DNA of 64,000 bases from Arthrobacter sp. SO5 (GCF_020532805.1 NZ_MQTQ01000053.1:115265-179264); one strand, 5' to 3'; counted from the stretch's first letter, positions 10,657-20,196 are shown. A program made the numbers and translations. Notes: generated from the letters alone by a model not told the origin.

Positions 10657-11484
10657 TCAGTGCCCGCCCGTTGGTTGGCTGGGCGGTTGCTGCCGGGGCG
10701 GCCAGGGCAGGAACCCGGAGGTGGACTCGAGGTACTCCTTGTAGCCGGGCCGGGCGGACATCGCCTTCTCGGTCAAGGGTTTGCCGGTCTTGCCGGCAAG
10801 GGTCCAGATCATCAGGGCCGGTGAGAGGATGGTCAGCACCCCGGGCCAGGAATCAGCGGCGATGAGGAAGAGCCCGGCCCAGACGGCCGCGTCCCCGAAG
10901 TAGTTCGGGTGGCGGGTGTAACGCCAGAGTCCGGTGTTGAGTACGGTGCCGCGTTTGGAAGGATCGTCCTTGAACCGGGCCAACTGCCAGTCCCCGACCG
11001 TCTCGAACACGAAGCCCACGATCCAGACCAGGATCCCCAGCAGCGCAAGCCAGCCCAGGCCTCCGGTGCTGAACATGCCGACCTGAATCGTGAGAGAGAC
11101 GAAGAACAGCACCACGGACTGCGGGAGGTACACGCGGCGCAGAGCATAGACGTTCCGGGAGCCGGGAGCCGTGGAGAGCATCTCCACGTACCGCGGATCC
11201 TCGTGGCCGCCGCGGGCACGGAGGCCGATGTGGACGGCGAGCCGGATACCCCAGACAGCGACGAGCGCTAGGAGCAGCAGGCGGCGGCCGCCGTCGCCGT
11301 GTCCGGCGGAGAGCAGCCAGGAGATGGCGGCCACAACGACGAAGCCGAGCCCCCAGACCGTGTCGATGACCGAGTGGCGTTTCTGCCGGACGGCGACGGC
11401 GAAGGTCAGCGCCAGCAGCGCCACCAGCCCGGCGGCCACCCAGGGGAGGCTGGCCAGGAAGGCACCGAGGGGGAAGGCCGGCAT
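10657..11484 (-). CDS. DUF1295 (steroid 5-alpha-reductase-like) membrane protein
   Basis: A 275-residue protein with about seven hydrophobic helices. The C-terminal DUF1295 signature is present: GTVLNTGLWRYTRHPNYFGDAAVW and then GYKEYLESTSGFLPWPP, the conserved end of this family. Homologues are predicted membrane oxidoreductases or methyltransferases related to steroid 5-alpha reductase, and the substrate is unknown. Start ATG 11484 shares one base with the stop codon of the upstream hydrolase gene (TGATG), which implies translational coupling. The in-frame extension further upstream lies over the hydrolase gene and is not conserved-looking. Confidence 0.85.
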   Translation of the reverse strand: MPAFPLGAFLASLPWVAAGLVALLALTFAVAVRQKRHSVIDTVWGLGFVVVAAISWLLSAGHGDGGRRLLLLALVAVWGIRLAVHIGLRARGGHEDPRYVEMLSTAPGSRNVYALRRVYLPQSVVLFFVSLTIQVGMFSTGGLGWLALLGILVWIVGFVFETVGDWQLARFKDDPSKRGTVLNTGLWRYTRHPNYFGDAAVWAGLFLIAADSWPGVLTILSPALMIWTLAGKTGKPLTEKAMSARPGYKEYLESTSGFLPWPPRQQPPSQPTGGH

Positions 11485-12242
11485 CAGAGGACCACCGGGA
11501 GGCCGGCGCCTGCGGCCGGGAGTAGGCCGTGCAGCCCCTCCGTGCCGCCCGGCAGCGCGGCGCCGACGTCCGTGCCGAACGCGTCCAGGAGGAAGCCGGT
11601 CGCAAGGGAGTTCCACAGTCCGATCCGGCGGATCATGAAGTGCCCGGCACCCTTGAGCGAGACATAGTCCATGGATCCGGCGATGCCGTCGGCCCGGCGC
11701 GCGTAGGCGAGCGAGTTGGCGGGGCTGGTCCAGCGGTCATCGGTGCCGTGCACGATGAGGACCCGGCGGCCGGCAAGGGGCTCAATGGGGGTCTTATGGT
11801 TCAGCCAGGGCGCGAGTGCCACGACGGCTTCCACCTGCGGATCATCCGCTACGCAGAGCGCCGTCAGTCCGCCCATGGAGTGTCCCAGCAGGTAGACGGG
11901 CAGGCCGGGATGTTCGCGGGCGATATGGGAGAGTGCCCAGCGGGCGTCCTGGACGGGGGACATGTCCTTCCCGTTCCAGCCACGGTAGCGGTTCCGCAGC
12001 GTCCAGACAGCGAGTCCGTGGGGCCCGCCTTTCGCCCGGAGGGTGCGGGCAAAGGGCAGCATCCGGGCCGGGCTGAGGTGCCGAGCCCGGACGGACGCGT
12101 AGCTCTCCGAGCGGCCGCCGTGCAGGACCAGGGCGACTCCGCGGGTTTCCCCGGCCGCCGGGGCAATACTTAGCACCGCCTTCGGGGCAGCCCCCGGGCC
12201 AGCCGGTTCAGCTTCGCGGTCGTCTATCCTGCGTATGGCCAC
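11484..12242 (-). CDS. Alpha/beta hydrolase
   Basis: A 252-residue alpha/beta-fold hydrolase. VALVLHGGRSES forms the oxyanion region and LLGHSMGGLTAL carries the nucleophile (G-H-S-M-G). LIVHGTDDRWT supplies the acid and GAGHFMIRR the catalytic His. The GTG start at 12242 is well placed after GGAGGAAACA. It is first in a three-gene minus-strand operon with the DUF1295 and PlsC-like genes, which suggests lipid or lipid-like substrates, but this is inference. No signal peptide is seen, so it should be cytoplasmic. Confidence 0.8.
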   Translation of the reverse strand: MAIRRIDDREAEPAGPGAAPKAVLSIAPAAGETRGVALVLHGGRSESYASVRARHLSPARMLPFARTLRAKGGPHGLAVWTLRNRYRGWNGKDMSPVQDARWALSHIAREHPGLPVYLLGHSMGGLTALCVADDPQVEAVVALAPWLNHKTPIEPLAGRRVLIVHGTDDRWTSPANSLAYARRADGIAGSMDYVSLKGAGHFMIRRIGLWNSLATGFLLDAFGTDVGAALPGGTEGLHGLLPAAGAGLPVVL

Positions 12243-12559
12243 GCTGTTTCCTCCACGTCTTGTCCGTCATCTCCAACCTTAGGGCGCTGTGCCCGCAGTT
12301 CAAGCTGTTCCGCCCAGGGCAGGTCACTTCCCCTTGTTCTCGGGGGGACTCGCCCATAGGACATTCGGAGCAGTGTCCGGCAAAGATTGGGCTCGGACGC
12401 GTTGCGTTCCGCGGACTCAACCGGCGCCGTCCCGGACCTCTTGACGGGGCGTGGGCGGAGGAGTAAGCCTTGTGCTCGTACAACTCCGGGCGCTGTGCCG
12501 GCTGGGAGCACCGAAAACCGTCCGGGTCGGAAATCACGACGAAATCGACGGTACAGAAA
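12243..12559. other. 317-base non-coding spacer between divergent genes
   Basis: No gene is supported here. A 12-base direct repeat, GGGCGCTGTGCC, occurs at 12282-12293 and 12488-12499, 206 bases apart. A plus-strand promoter candidate lies at 12441-12469. The divergent hydrolase promoter must also lie in this spacer but is not recognisable. Confidence 0.5.
12441..12469 (+). promoter_or_regulatory. Sigma-70-type promoter candidate for the flavin oxidoreductase
   Basis: TTGACG at 12441-12446 and TAAGCC at 12464-12469 are separated by 17 bases. The -35 matches the consensus at five of six positions. The start codon of the oxidoreductase is 90 bases downstream. Confidence 0.45.
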
Positions 12560-13933
12560 ATGAACGGAATCAGCTTCGATGGCCTGCGCGAGCAAGTCCG
12601 CGGGCAAGTCATCATGTCCGGCGACGCGGGCTACGACGAGGCGCGTGCAGTGCAGAACGGCTTAATCGACAAGAGGCCGGCCGCGGTGGTCCGCGTGTCC
12701 CAGGTGGCGGATGTGATCGCCAGCGTCAACTTCGCCCGGGACAACGGCCTGGCTTTGGCCGTCCGCGGCGGGGGCCACAGCGGGCCGGGCTTTGGCACGG
12801 CGGATGATGCGCTGGTCATCGACTTTGCCCACACCAGAGGGGTCCGGGTTGATCCGGCCGGCAAAACGGCAAGAACCGAGGCCGGCGCAACGTGGGCCGA
12901 CTTCAACCACGCCACGCACGCCTTCGGGCTGGCGACCACCGGCGGCATCATCGGCTCGACCGGTGTTTCAGGGCTGACCCTCGGCGGCGGCATTGGCTAC
13001 CTGGACCGGAAATACGGGCTCAGCTGCGACAACCTCATCTCGGCCGACGTCGTCACCGCGGAGGGGAAGTTCCTCACCGCCAGTGACAGCGAGAATGACG
13101 ATCTCTTCTGGGCGCTGCGCGGCGGCGGCGGGAATTTCGGCGTCGTGACCTCGCTGGAATTCCGTCTGCATCCCGTGGACATGGTCCACGCCGGCATCAT
13201 CATCTACCCCGCGGAGCACGCCGAAACCGTTGCGAAATTTTACCGTGAACAGCTGGCTGCAGCCCCGGAAGAGTTCAGCGCTTTCCTGGCCTTCCACCAG
13301 GGTCCGCCGGTGCCGTTCCTCCCGGAGGAATGGCACGGGAAGCCCGTCTGCATTGTGGTGGGCATGTGGACCGGCGACCCGGCTGACGGGCCGGCCCGCT
13401 GGCAGCCGTTCCTGGACGCCGCGCCGGTGGCGGGCTCCATGGTGGGGCCCATGCCCTATCCGGCCTTGAACTCGGCCTTCGACGGGATGTATCCCAAGGG
13501 GCTCTTGGCCTACTGGAAAGCTGCCTTCCTGTCCGAACTCAACGACGGGGCCATCAACGCCCACCTTGAGTTCGGCCGCAAGGTGCCCACTGTGCAGACC
13601 GCCGTGCACATTTACCCCATCGACGGAGCCGTGCACCGGGTAGGAGTAACCGACACGGCGTTCCCCAACCGGCACGCCAGGTTCGCGCCGGTCATCGCGT
13701 GCCATTGGGAGGATCCCGGCGATACCGAGGCGAACATCGCCTGGGTGCGGGAGTACGCGGCGGCACTGCAGCCCTTCTCCGAGACGGCGGGCTACATCAA
13801 CTTCATGGACGGCGACGACCTGACCCGGGTCGCGGAAAACTACGGGCCGAACTACCGCCGGTTAAGGGAGGTCAAGGCAAAGTACGATCCGCAAAACCTC
13901 TTCCATGTGAACCAGAACATCGCGCCGGCATAA
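12560..13933 (+). CDS. FAD-binding oxidoreductase, berberine-bridge-enzyme (BBE)-like
   Basis: The 457-residue flavoprotein has an FAD_binding_4 domain followed by a C-terminal BBE domain. AVRGGGHSGPGFG (about 70-82) contains the His that carries the 8-alpha-histidyl FAD link in this family. In the second linkage region the sequence is GSTGVSGLTLGGGIGYL: the Cys used for bicovalent attachment is absent, so a single covalent bond is predicted. The BBE end is NYGPNYRRLREVKAKYDPQN. Such enzymes oxidise sugars, alcohols or alkaloid-like substrates with oxygen. Here the substrate is unknown and the gene stands alone. Start 12560 (MNGISFD) is chosen over an upstream frame extension that is Cys/Ser-rich and unlike the family. 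Confidence 0.85.
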   Translation: MNGISFDGLREQVRGQVIMSGDAGYDEARAVQNGLIDKRPAAVVRVSQVADVIASVNFARDNGLALAVRGGGHSGPGFGTADDALVIDFAHTRGVRVDPAGKTARTEAGATWADFNHATHAFGLATTGGIIGSTGVSGLTLGGGIGYLDRKYGLSCDNLISADVVTAEGKFLTASDSENDDLFWALRGGGGNFGVVTSLEFRLHPVDMVHAGIIIYPAEHAETVAKFYREQLAAAPEEFSAFLAFHQGPPVPFLPEEWHGKPVCIVVGMWTGDPADGPARWQPFLDAAPVAGSMVGPMPYPALNSAFDGMYPKGLLAYWKAAFLSELNDGAINAHLEFGRKVPTVQTAVHIYPIDGAVHRVGVTDTAFPNRHARFAPVIACHWEDPGDTEANIAWVREYAAALQPFSETAGYINFMDGDDLTRVAENYGPNYRRLREVKAKYDPQNLFHVNQNIAPA

Positions 13934-14019
13934 CAGGGCGGGCTGCCGCGCCGCCGCAGCACACGTCACGACGGCGCCGCGGAACGCCGTAAGGTTTCAC
14001 GCATGAGGTTGAACTGCTG

Positions 14020-15477
14020 ATGGGCGCCGGACATACACATGCTCACACGGAACATGCAGAGCCGACGCCCCAGGCGCTCGCCGCACGCAAGAAAGCCAAC
14101 TGGATCCTGGCCGCCGTCCTCATCCCGCTGACGCTGCTGACGCTCGCGGCGATGGTCATGATGTGGCCCTCGGGCAGCAAGGAAGGCATCAAGCTGGCCA
14201 GTCCGTACGCAGCAGCGCCCGGCGTCACCTTCGATACCGGCAAGATCCAGCGCGTCGTCACCGGCAGCTGCATGGACGCCTCCCCGCAAGGAGCCCAGCC
14301 CGGGCAGCCCGGGCAGCCCGGCGGGGACGCCGCGGGCCCGGCCCCGCAGCAGGGATCGATGTGCACCTTCGCGTTCACCGAACCGGACAAGGGCGGCAAC
14401 CCGGTAAAGGTGGTCATCAACCCCGACGTCGCCAAGTCCCACGGCGTCAAGGCCGGCGACAACATCCGCTACCTCAACCTCTCCAAGGCCCCGGGTTCCG
14501 CCGATGCCTCGGGATCGCCCGCCTACGTCTTCGTGGACTTCGTCCGGACCCTGCCCATCATCTTCCTGGCAGTGCTGTACGCCGTCGTCGTGATTGCGGT
14601 GGCGCGCTGGCGCGGACTGCGCGCCCTCATCGGACTGGTGGGGGCGTACACCGTCCTGGTCAGCTTCATGCTGCCCGGCCTCGTGGAAGGCAAGCCGCCG
14701 CTGCTGCTGGCGCTGGTGGGTTCCACCGTGATCATGATCGGGGTGCTCTACTTCGCGCATGGCTTCTCCGCCCGGACGTCGACGGCGCTGCTGGGCACCA
14801 TGTTCGGGCTGGGCATTACCGCCCTCCTTGCGGCCTGGGCCACCGACGCCGCGAACCTCGCCGGGGTGGGAAGCCACGACGCCGCCACGCTGACGAACAT
14901 CTCGGACAACATCTCGATCTCCGGCATTATCCTCTGCGGGCTCATCATCTCCGGGCTGGGCGTCCTCAACGACGTCACCATCACGCAGTCCTCCGCGGTG
15001 TGGGAACTATGGGAACTGGCCCCGGAAACGAGCGCCCGGCAGCTGTTCACCTCGGCCATGCGGATCGGCCGGGACCACATCGCCTCCACCGTGTACACCA
15101 TCGCGTTCGCCTACGCCGGCGCGGCCCTGCCGGTCCTCATCCTCGTGATGCTCTACGAACGGCCCCTCGGCGACGCCATCACCAGCGCCGAGCTCTCCGA
15201 GGAAGTGATCCGCACCCTCGTCGGGTCCGTTGGGCTCGTGCTGGCGATTCCGGTCACTACCGTGATCGCGGTGCTCGTGGTCAAAGCCACCGGTATCAGG
15301 GGAGCAGGCAGGGGGCCCGGGGCCCGGACCCCGGGCAGGATGCCCGCCGTCGTCGGACGGGACACGGGCGAGGACGTCGGCCGCGACGCAGGCGCCGTCG
15401 TCGAAAGGGACGCAGGCGAGGCCGCGGAGACGGACCTGGAATCGCGGCGCGGACGCCGGGCCGCTGCCCGAAGCTGA
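14020..15477 (+). CDS. YibE/F-family integral membrane protein
   Basis: A 485-residue membrane protein. A His-rich N-terminus (MGAGHTHAHTEHAEP) is followed by a first transmembrane helix at about 30-48 and an extracytoplasmic domain of about 120 residues with a Gln/Pro/Gly-rich insert. About seven helices then form the YibE/F domain (FVDFVRTLPIIFLAVLYAVVV, GVLNDVTITQSSAVWEL, YTIAFAYAGAALP). The C-terminal 60 residues are Arg/Gly/Asp-rich and probably cytoplasmic. The function of the family is unknown. The His-rich tail might bind metal, which is speculation. The gene lies 65 bases upstream of dusB, so they could share a transcript. Confidence 0.85.
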   Translation: MGAGHTHAHTEHAEPTPQALAARKKANWILAAVLIPLTLLTLAAMVMMWPSGSKEGIKLASPYAAAPGVTFDTGKIQRVVTGSCMDASPQGAQPGQPGQPGGDAAGPAPQQGSMCTFAFTEPDKGGNPVKVVINPDVAKSHGVKAGDNIRYLNLSKAPGSADASGSPAYVFVDFVRTLPIIFLAVLYAVVVIAVARWRGLRALIGLVGAYTVLVSFMLPGLVEGKPPLLLALVGSTVIMIGVLYFAHGFSARTSTALLGTMFGLGITALLAAWATDAANLAGVGSHDAATLTNISDNISISGIILCGLIISGLGVLNDVTITQSSAVWELWELAPETSARQLFTSAMRIGRDHIASTVYTIAFAYAGAALPVLILVMLYERPLGDAITSAELSEEVIRTLVGSVGLVLAIPVTTVIAVLVVKATGIRGAGRGPGARTPGRMPAVVGRDTGEDVGRDAGAVVERDAGEAAETDLESRRGRRAAARS

Positions 15478-15542
15478 CGCACGACTATCCACATAGCCGC
15501 CGCGGAGCCCGCCGATTTGCCCGGCTTTGAGACAATGGACAG

Positions 15543-16721
15543 GTGACTCTCGTAGCAACGCCTCCTGCCCCCAAGCTGGAACTCCCGCCCCTGAAGCTGG
15601 GTCCCCTCACGGTGGACACCCCCGTGATCCTGGCTCCCATGGCGGGGATCACCAACTCCGCCTTCCGCAGGCTCTGCCGTGAATACGGCGGAGGACTGTA
15701 TGTCGCCGAGATGGTCACTTCGCGTGCCCTCGTGGAGCGAACGCCCGAATCGCTGCGCATCATTTCGCACGACGACGACGAGAAGGTCCGCTCCGTCCAG
15801 CTCTACGGCGTGGACCCGGAGACTGTCGGACAGGCCGTCCGGATGCTGGTTGAGGAAGACCGTGCGGACCATATCGACCTCAACTTCGGCTGCCCGGTCC
15901 CCAAGGTGACCCGGCGCGGCGGCGGTTCCGCGCTGCCCTGGAAGACGGACCTCTTCACCTCGATCGTGCAGACGGCCGTGAAGGAAGCCTCCAAGGGCAA
16001 CGTTCCGCTGACCATCAAGATGCGCAAGGGCATCGACGATGACCACCTGACATACCTCGACGCCGGCCGGATCGCCCGCGACTCCGGCGTGGCCGCCGTC
16101 GCCCTCCACGGCCGCACTGCCGCGCAGTTCTACTCCGGCCAGGCCGACTGGTCCGCGATCGCCCGGCTGCGCGAGGCGCTGCCGGATATCCCGGTGCTCG
16201 GCAACGGCGACATCTGGTCCGCCGAGGACGCCATCCGCATGGTCCGCGAGACCGGCGTCGACGGCGTTGTGGTCGGCCGCGGCTGCCAGGGCCGGCCGTG
16301 GCTCTTTGGCGACCTCATGGCCGCCTTCGAGGGCAGCGACGTCCGGCACAAACCGGACCTGCGCCAGGTGGCCGCGAGCGTCTACCGGCACGCCGAGCTG
16401 ATGGTCGAAACCTTCGGGGACGAAGGCAAGGCCCTGCGCGAGATCCGCAAGCACATGGCCTGGTACTTCAAGGGCTACGTTGTCGGCAGCGAACTGCGGA
16501 CCAAGCTGGCGATGGTGACCAGCCTCGAGGTGCTCCGCGAGACCCTCGACCAGCTGGACCTCGATTCGCCGTACCCGGGGGGCGACGCCGAGGGCCCGCG
16601 CGGCCGGGCTGGCTCGCCCAAGAAGCCGGCCCTGCCCAAGGACTGGCTGCTGGACCGCACCATGGATGCGGCACAGTCGCGGGATATCTCCCACGCGGAA
16701 CTGGACGTCTCCGGTGGCTGA
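15543..16721 (+). CDS. dusB: tRNA-dihydrouridine synthase
   Basis: A 392-residue FMN enzyme that reduces uridines in the tRNA D-loop. The TIM-barrel start VILAPMAGITNSAFRRLCREYG, the active-site Cys in IDLNFGCPVPKV (about residue 117) and VVVGRGCQGRPWLF for FMN phosphate binding are seen. It has the DusB-type C-terminal helical domain, with a Pro/Gly-rich extension at the end. GTG at 15543 is the start that matches the family length. Its end overlaps the dgt start by eight bases, so the two are translationally linked. Confidence 0.93.
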   Translation: MTLVATPPAPKLELPPLKLGPLTVDTPVILAPMAGITNSAFRRLCREYGGGLYVAEMVTSRALVERTPESLRIISHDDDEKVRSVQLYGVDPETVGQAVRMLVEEDRADHIDLNFGCPVPKVTRRGGGSALPWKTDLFTSIVQTAVKEASKGNVPLTIKMRKGIDDDHLTYLDAGRIARDSGVAAVALHGRTAAQFYSGQADWSAIARLREALPDIPVLGNGDIWSAEDAIRMVRETGVDGVVVGRGCQGRPWLFGDLMAAFEGSDVRHKPDLRQVAASVYRHAELMVETFGDEGKALREIRKHMAWYFKGYVVGSELRTKLAMVTSLEVLRETLDQLDLDSPYPGGDAEGPRGRAGSPKKPALPKDWLLDRTMDAAQSRDISHAELDVSGG

Positions 16722-18003
16722 AACCAGGACAACAGCCCCGGTACTCGACGGCTACGTGGCCCGCGACTGCGCCCGCTGGGTCGAGGAACCGCCCAAGAGC
16801 ACCTACCGCTCGGACTTCGAACGCGACCGCGCCCGGGTTCTGCACTCCTCGGCGCTGCGCCGGCTCGGTGCCAAGACCCAGGTCGTGGCACCGGACACCG
16901 ACGACTTCGTCCGCACGCGGCTGACGCACAGCCTCGAAGTGGCCCAGGTGGGCCGCGAGCTGGGCCGGGCCCTGGGCTGCGATCCCGACGTCGTGGACAC
17001 TGCCTGCCTCAGCCATGACCTTGGCCACCCGCCCTTCGGCCACAACGGCGAATCTGCCCTGAACGAGGTCGCGCACGCCATCGGCGGCTTCGAGGGCAAC
17101 GCCCAGACCTTGCGCCTGCTGACCCGGCTGGAGCCCAAGGTCCTCGCGGCGGACGGCCGCCCCGCAGGGCTGAACCTGACGCGCGCCAGCCTCGACGCCG
17201 CTGCGAAGTACCCCTGGTCGGCTGAGAACGCCCCCGTTATCCACGGCCACCGGACCAGCAAGTTCGGCGCCTACGAGGATGACCTTCCCATCTTCGACTG
17301 GATCCGCGAGGAAGCCCCCGGGCGGCGCTCCTGCCTCGAGGCCCAGGTCATGGACCTCGCCGACGACATCTCGTACTCCGTGCACGACGTCGAGGACGCC
17401 ATCGTCGCCGGTCACTTCCAGCTGCGCTGGATGGACAACCCGGACCACCGGGCCCGCGTCGTCGGCTACGCCAAGCAGTGGTACCTCCCGCACAACGATC
17501 CCGCGGCCATCGACGCCGCACTGGGCCGGCTGGAGGCCACGAGCGTGTGGGTCCGCGAGGCTGACGGCAGCCGCAAATCGATGGCGGCGCTGAAAGACAT
17601 GACCAGCCAGCTCATCGGCCGGTTCTGCCAGAGTGCGCTGGAAACCACCCGGGCCGTCTATGGCCCGGAGAACCTGACCCGCTACAACGCTGAACTGATC
17701 GTCCCGGACGACACCGTGATGGAAATCGCGGTGATGAAGGGACTGGCCACCACCTTCGTCATGACCACCGAGCACCGGCAGCCCATCTACGAACGCCAGC
17801 GCGAGGTCCTGCATGCCCTCGTCACCGCCCTGAGCGCCACCGGAGACCGGCACCTGGAGCCGATGTTCGCCGCCGACTGGCGCGACGCCGGGAACGACGG
17901 CGCGCGGCTGCGCGTCGTGATTGACCAGGTCGCGTCGCTGACCGACGGGTCCGCACTGGCCATGTACGAGCGGCTTGTGGGCAGCCTGCCGTCGCTGTGG
18001 TGA
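16714..18003 (+). CDS. dgt: Deoxyguanosinetriphosphate triphosphohydrolase-like protein
   Basis: The 429-residue HD-domain protein hydrolyses dNTPs to deoxynucleosides and triphosphate, or is a close relative of enzymes that do. Metal ligands are visible: RLTHSLEVAQ (His), then CLSHDLGHPPFGHNGE (HD) and later DLADDISYSVHDVEDA (Asp). The GTG start at 16714 (VAETRTTAPVL) overlaps the dusB stop by eight bases. A longer in-frame extension to 16666 lies entirely inside dusB and is not family-like. The dusB-dgt-dnaG order is common in actinobacteria. Whether it prefers dGTP is not predictable from sequence. Confidence 0.92.
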   Translation: MAETRTTAPVLDGYVARDCARWVEEPPKSTYRSDFERDRARVLHSSALRRLGAKTQVVAPDTDDFVRTRLTHSLEVAQVGRELGRALGCDPDVVDTACLSHDLGHPPFGHNGESALNEVAHAIGGFEGNAQTLRLLTRLEPKVLAADGRPAGLNLTRASLDAAAKYPWSAENAPVIHGHRTSKFGAYEDDLPIFDWIREEAPGRRSCLEAQVMDLADDISYSVHDVEDAIVAGHFQLRWMDNPDHRARVVGYAKQWYLPHNDPAAIDAALGRLEATSVWVREADGSRKSMAALKDMTSQLIGRFCQSALETTRAVYGPENLTRYNAELIVPDDTVMEIAVMKGLATTFVMTTEHRQPIYERQREVLHALVTALSATGDRHLEPMFAADWRDAGNDGARLRVVIDQVASLTDGSALAMYERLVGSLPSLW

Positions 18004-18076
18004 CCGGCGCGCGGGCGGGCCGTCCGGCGTCGCACTCCGGGCCGTTGCGCTGGTTGCGCGGTACTAGGATGGCACT

Positions 18077-20014
18077 GTGGCCGGCCTGATCAAACGCGAA
18101 GATATCGACGAAGTACGCCAGCGCACGGACCTCAAGGAAGTCGTTGACGGCTACGTGACGCTCAAGGGCGCCGGGCTCGGCTCCTTTAAAGGCCTGTGCC
18201 CCTTCCACGACGAACGTTCGCCGTCCTTCACCGTCCGTCCCCAGGTAGGCAGATACCACTGCTTCGGCTGCGGCGAGGACGGCGACGTCATTTCCTTCGT
18301 CCAGAAACTGGACCACACGTCCTTCCATGAGGCGGTGGAAAAGCTGGCGGCCCGGATCGGCTTCGAGCTCCGCTACGAGGACGGCGGCTCCGGACCCAAC
18401 CGCGACGAGATCGGCCGGCGGCAACGCCTGCTGGATGCCCACAAGGTCGCCGACGAATTCTTCCGCGCCCAGCTGCTGACCCCGGGGGCAACTGAGGGCC
18501 GCAACTTCCTGGGCGGCCGCGGCTTCGACCGTGCGGCGGCCGAGCAATTCGGCGTCGGCTACGCCCCGCAGGGCTGGGACTCGCTGCTCAAGCACCTGCG
18601 CGGACGCGGCTTCACCGATCCCGAGCTCAAGCTCACCGGCATGTTCTCGGAAGGCGGCCGGGGGATTTACGACCGCTTCCGGGGCCGGCTGGTCTGGCCC
18701 ATCCGCGACATAGCGGGCGACACGATCGGCTTCGGCGCCCGGAAACTCTACGAGGACGACCAGGGCCCCAAGTACCTCAACACCCCCGAAACTGCGCTCT
18801 ACAAGAAGTCGCAGGTCCTCTACGGGATCGACCTCGCTAAAAAGAACATTGCCAAGGAACGCCAACTTGTCGTGGTGGAGGGCTACACCGACGTGATGGC
18901 CTGCCACCTGGCCGGGATCACGACGGCGGTGGCGACCTGCGGTACCGCCTTCGGCACCGAGCACATCAAGGTCGCCCGCCGGCTGCTGTCCGACGACGGC
19001 AGCGGCGGAGAGGTCATCTTCACCTTCGACGGCGACGCTGCCGGCCAGAAGGCCGCGCTGCGTGCCTTCGAGGAGGACCAGCGCTTCGTGGCCCAGACCT
19101 ATGTGGCCGTCGAACCCAATGGCTTGGACCCCTGCGAACTGCGCCAGTCCAAGGGCGACGCCGCGGTCCGTGACCTGATCGGCACTCGCCGTCCGCTGTT
19201 CGAATTCGCCATCCGCGCGTCCCTGAAGCGGCACAACCTGGACACAGTCGAGGGCAGGATCGCCGCCTTGCGGGAATCGGCTCCAGTGGTGGCCCAGATC
19301 CGCGACGCCGGCATCCGTCCGGCCTACGCACGCGAATTGGCCGGCTGGCTGGGTATGCCGGTCGAGGAAGTCAGCCGGGCCGTCGGCACGGCCGCCAAGC
19401 GTGCGGCCCAGGCGCCGTCCGTCGGTTCCGGGCAGGGGCACGGCTCCGGGTCCGCTCCGGGAGCCGGCGGAGGGCCCGCTGCCCGGTTCGCGCCGGGGGT
19501 TGCGGCCCTGCCGCCGTCGGCCGTCCTGCCCTCGTTCAATCGCCCGGATCCGCGCGACCCGGTCGCCGCGATGGAGCGGCAGGCGCTGGTGGTTGCCCTG
19601 CAGGAGCCGGCGACGCTTGAGGGCGAGACGTGGCAGCGTTTCTCCGAGGCTCGGTTCTCGACGCCGGCCTACGCCGCGGTCCACGAGGCCATTAGGGCCA
19701 CCGGGCTGGCCTTCACCGGAGATCCGCTGCGCTGGGTGGAGGCGCTGCTGCAGGAGGTGCCCGAACCGCTGCGGCCGCTTGTGTCCGAACTTTCCGTGGT
19801 GCCGTTGCCGGCAAGCACCGCCGACGGTGTGCTGCGGTACTGCAAGGACATCCTGGCGCGGCTGTTCGAACTGCAGATCACGCGGGTCAAGGCGGACAAG
19901 ATGGGGCAGCTCCAGCGCCTGGACGCCGCGTCCGATCCCGAGGAGTTCCAGCGGCTCAACCGGGAACTCATGCAGCTAGAGATGCAGCGGCGGTCGCTGC
20001 GCTCGGAGGCCTGA
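18077..20014 (+). CDS. dnaG: DNA primase
   Basis: The 645-residue primase makes RNA primers for the replisome. The N-terminal CHC2 zinc finger is CPFHDERSPSF followed by YHCFGCGEDGD (about 41-70). The catalytic core and TOPRIM domain show VVVEGYTDVMACH (about 275) and FTFDGDAAGQKA (about 317), which hold the metal-binding Glu and Asp residues. A Gly/Ser/Pro-rich linker (about 445-480) leads to the C-terminal DnaB-helicase-interaction domain. The GTG start gives the usual N-terminus MAGLIKREDIDEVRQRTDL. The gap to dgt is 73 bases. Confidence 0.97.
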   Translation: MAGLIKREDIDEVRQRTDLKEVVDGYVTLKGAGLGSFKGLCPFHDERSPSFTVRPQVGRYHCFGCGEDGDVISFVQKLDHTSFHEAVEKLAARIGFELRYEDGGSGPNRDEIGRRQRLLDAHKVADEFFRAQLLTPGATEGRNFLGGRGFDRAAAEQFGVGYAPQGWDSLLKHLRGRGFTDPELKLTGMFSEGGRGIYDRFRGRLVWPIRDIAGDTIGFGARKLYEDDQGPKYLNTPETALYKKSQVLYGIDLAKKNIAKERQLVVVEGYTDVMACHLAGITTAVATCGTAFGTEHIKVARRLLSDDGSGGEVIFTFDGDAAGQKAALRAFEEDQRFVAQTYVAVEPNGLDPCELRQSKGDAAVRDLIGTRRPLFEFAIRASLKRHNLDTVEGRIAALRESAPVVAQIRDAGIRPAYARELAGWLGMPVEEVSRAVGTAAKRAAQAPSVGSGQGHGSGSAPGAGGGPAARFAPGVAALPPSAVLPSFNRPDPRDPVAAMERQALVVALQEPATLEGETWQRFSEARFSTPAYAAVHEAIRATGLAFTGDPLRWVEALLQEVPEPLRPLVSELSVVPLPASTADGVLRYCKDILARLFELQITRVKADKMGQLQRLDAASDPEEFQRLNRELMQLEMQRRSLRSEA

Positions 20015-20025
20015 TTGCCCCGGGC

Positions 20026-20076
20026 GGTTGTCCCGCCTGGTTGTCCCGCCTGGTTGTCCCGTTCGGGGGACAATTT
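20026..20076 (+). terminator. Tandem 13-mer run ending in a short hairpin after dnaG
   Basis: GGTTGTCCCGCCT occurs at 20026-20038 and 20039-20051, with a third partial copy from 20052. The last copy forms a seven-bp stem, TTGTCCC (20054-20060) with GGGACAA (20067-20073), followed by TTT. This could be a weak dnaG terminator. The tandem copies look like slippage duplication of the left arm. Confidence 0.5.
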
Positions 20077-20098
20077 CACTTCCCGGCCCGGTGTTTGC

Positions 20099-20104
20099 TA
20101 GGCT
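20099..20104 (+). promoter_or_regulatory. Extended -10 element of tRNA-Asn copy 1
   Basis: TAGGCT is preceded by TTTGC, giving TTGCTAGGCT at 20095-20104. The same TTGCTANNNT pattern precedes the second tRNA-Asn (20303-20312) and the CAT tRNA (26788-26797), always upstream of the mature 5' end. This supports a common extended -10 for the tRNA genes. The -35 regions are poor. Confidence 0.5.
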
Positions 20105-20118
20105 TGTGACCGCTTCAT

Positions 20119-20191
20119 TCCTCCTTAGCTCAATTGGCAGAGCATTCGACTGTTAATCGAAGGGTTGCTGGTTCAAGTCCAGCAGGAGGAG
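20119..20191 (+). tRNA. tRNA-Asn (anticodon GTT), copy 1
   Basis: A full cloverleaf can be drawn. The acceptor stem TCCTCCT (20119-20125) pairs with AGGAGGA (20184-20190), followed by discriminator G. The D-stem is GCTC/GAGC, the anticodon stem TTCGA/TCGAA with loop CTGTTAA (anticodon GTT at 20152-20154), and the T-stem GCTGG/CCAGC with loop TTCAAGT. No CCA is encoded. It is identical to the copy 208 bases downstream. Confidence 0.97.
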
Positions 20192-20196
20192 CGCGC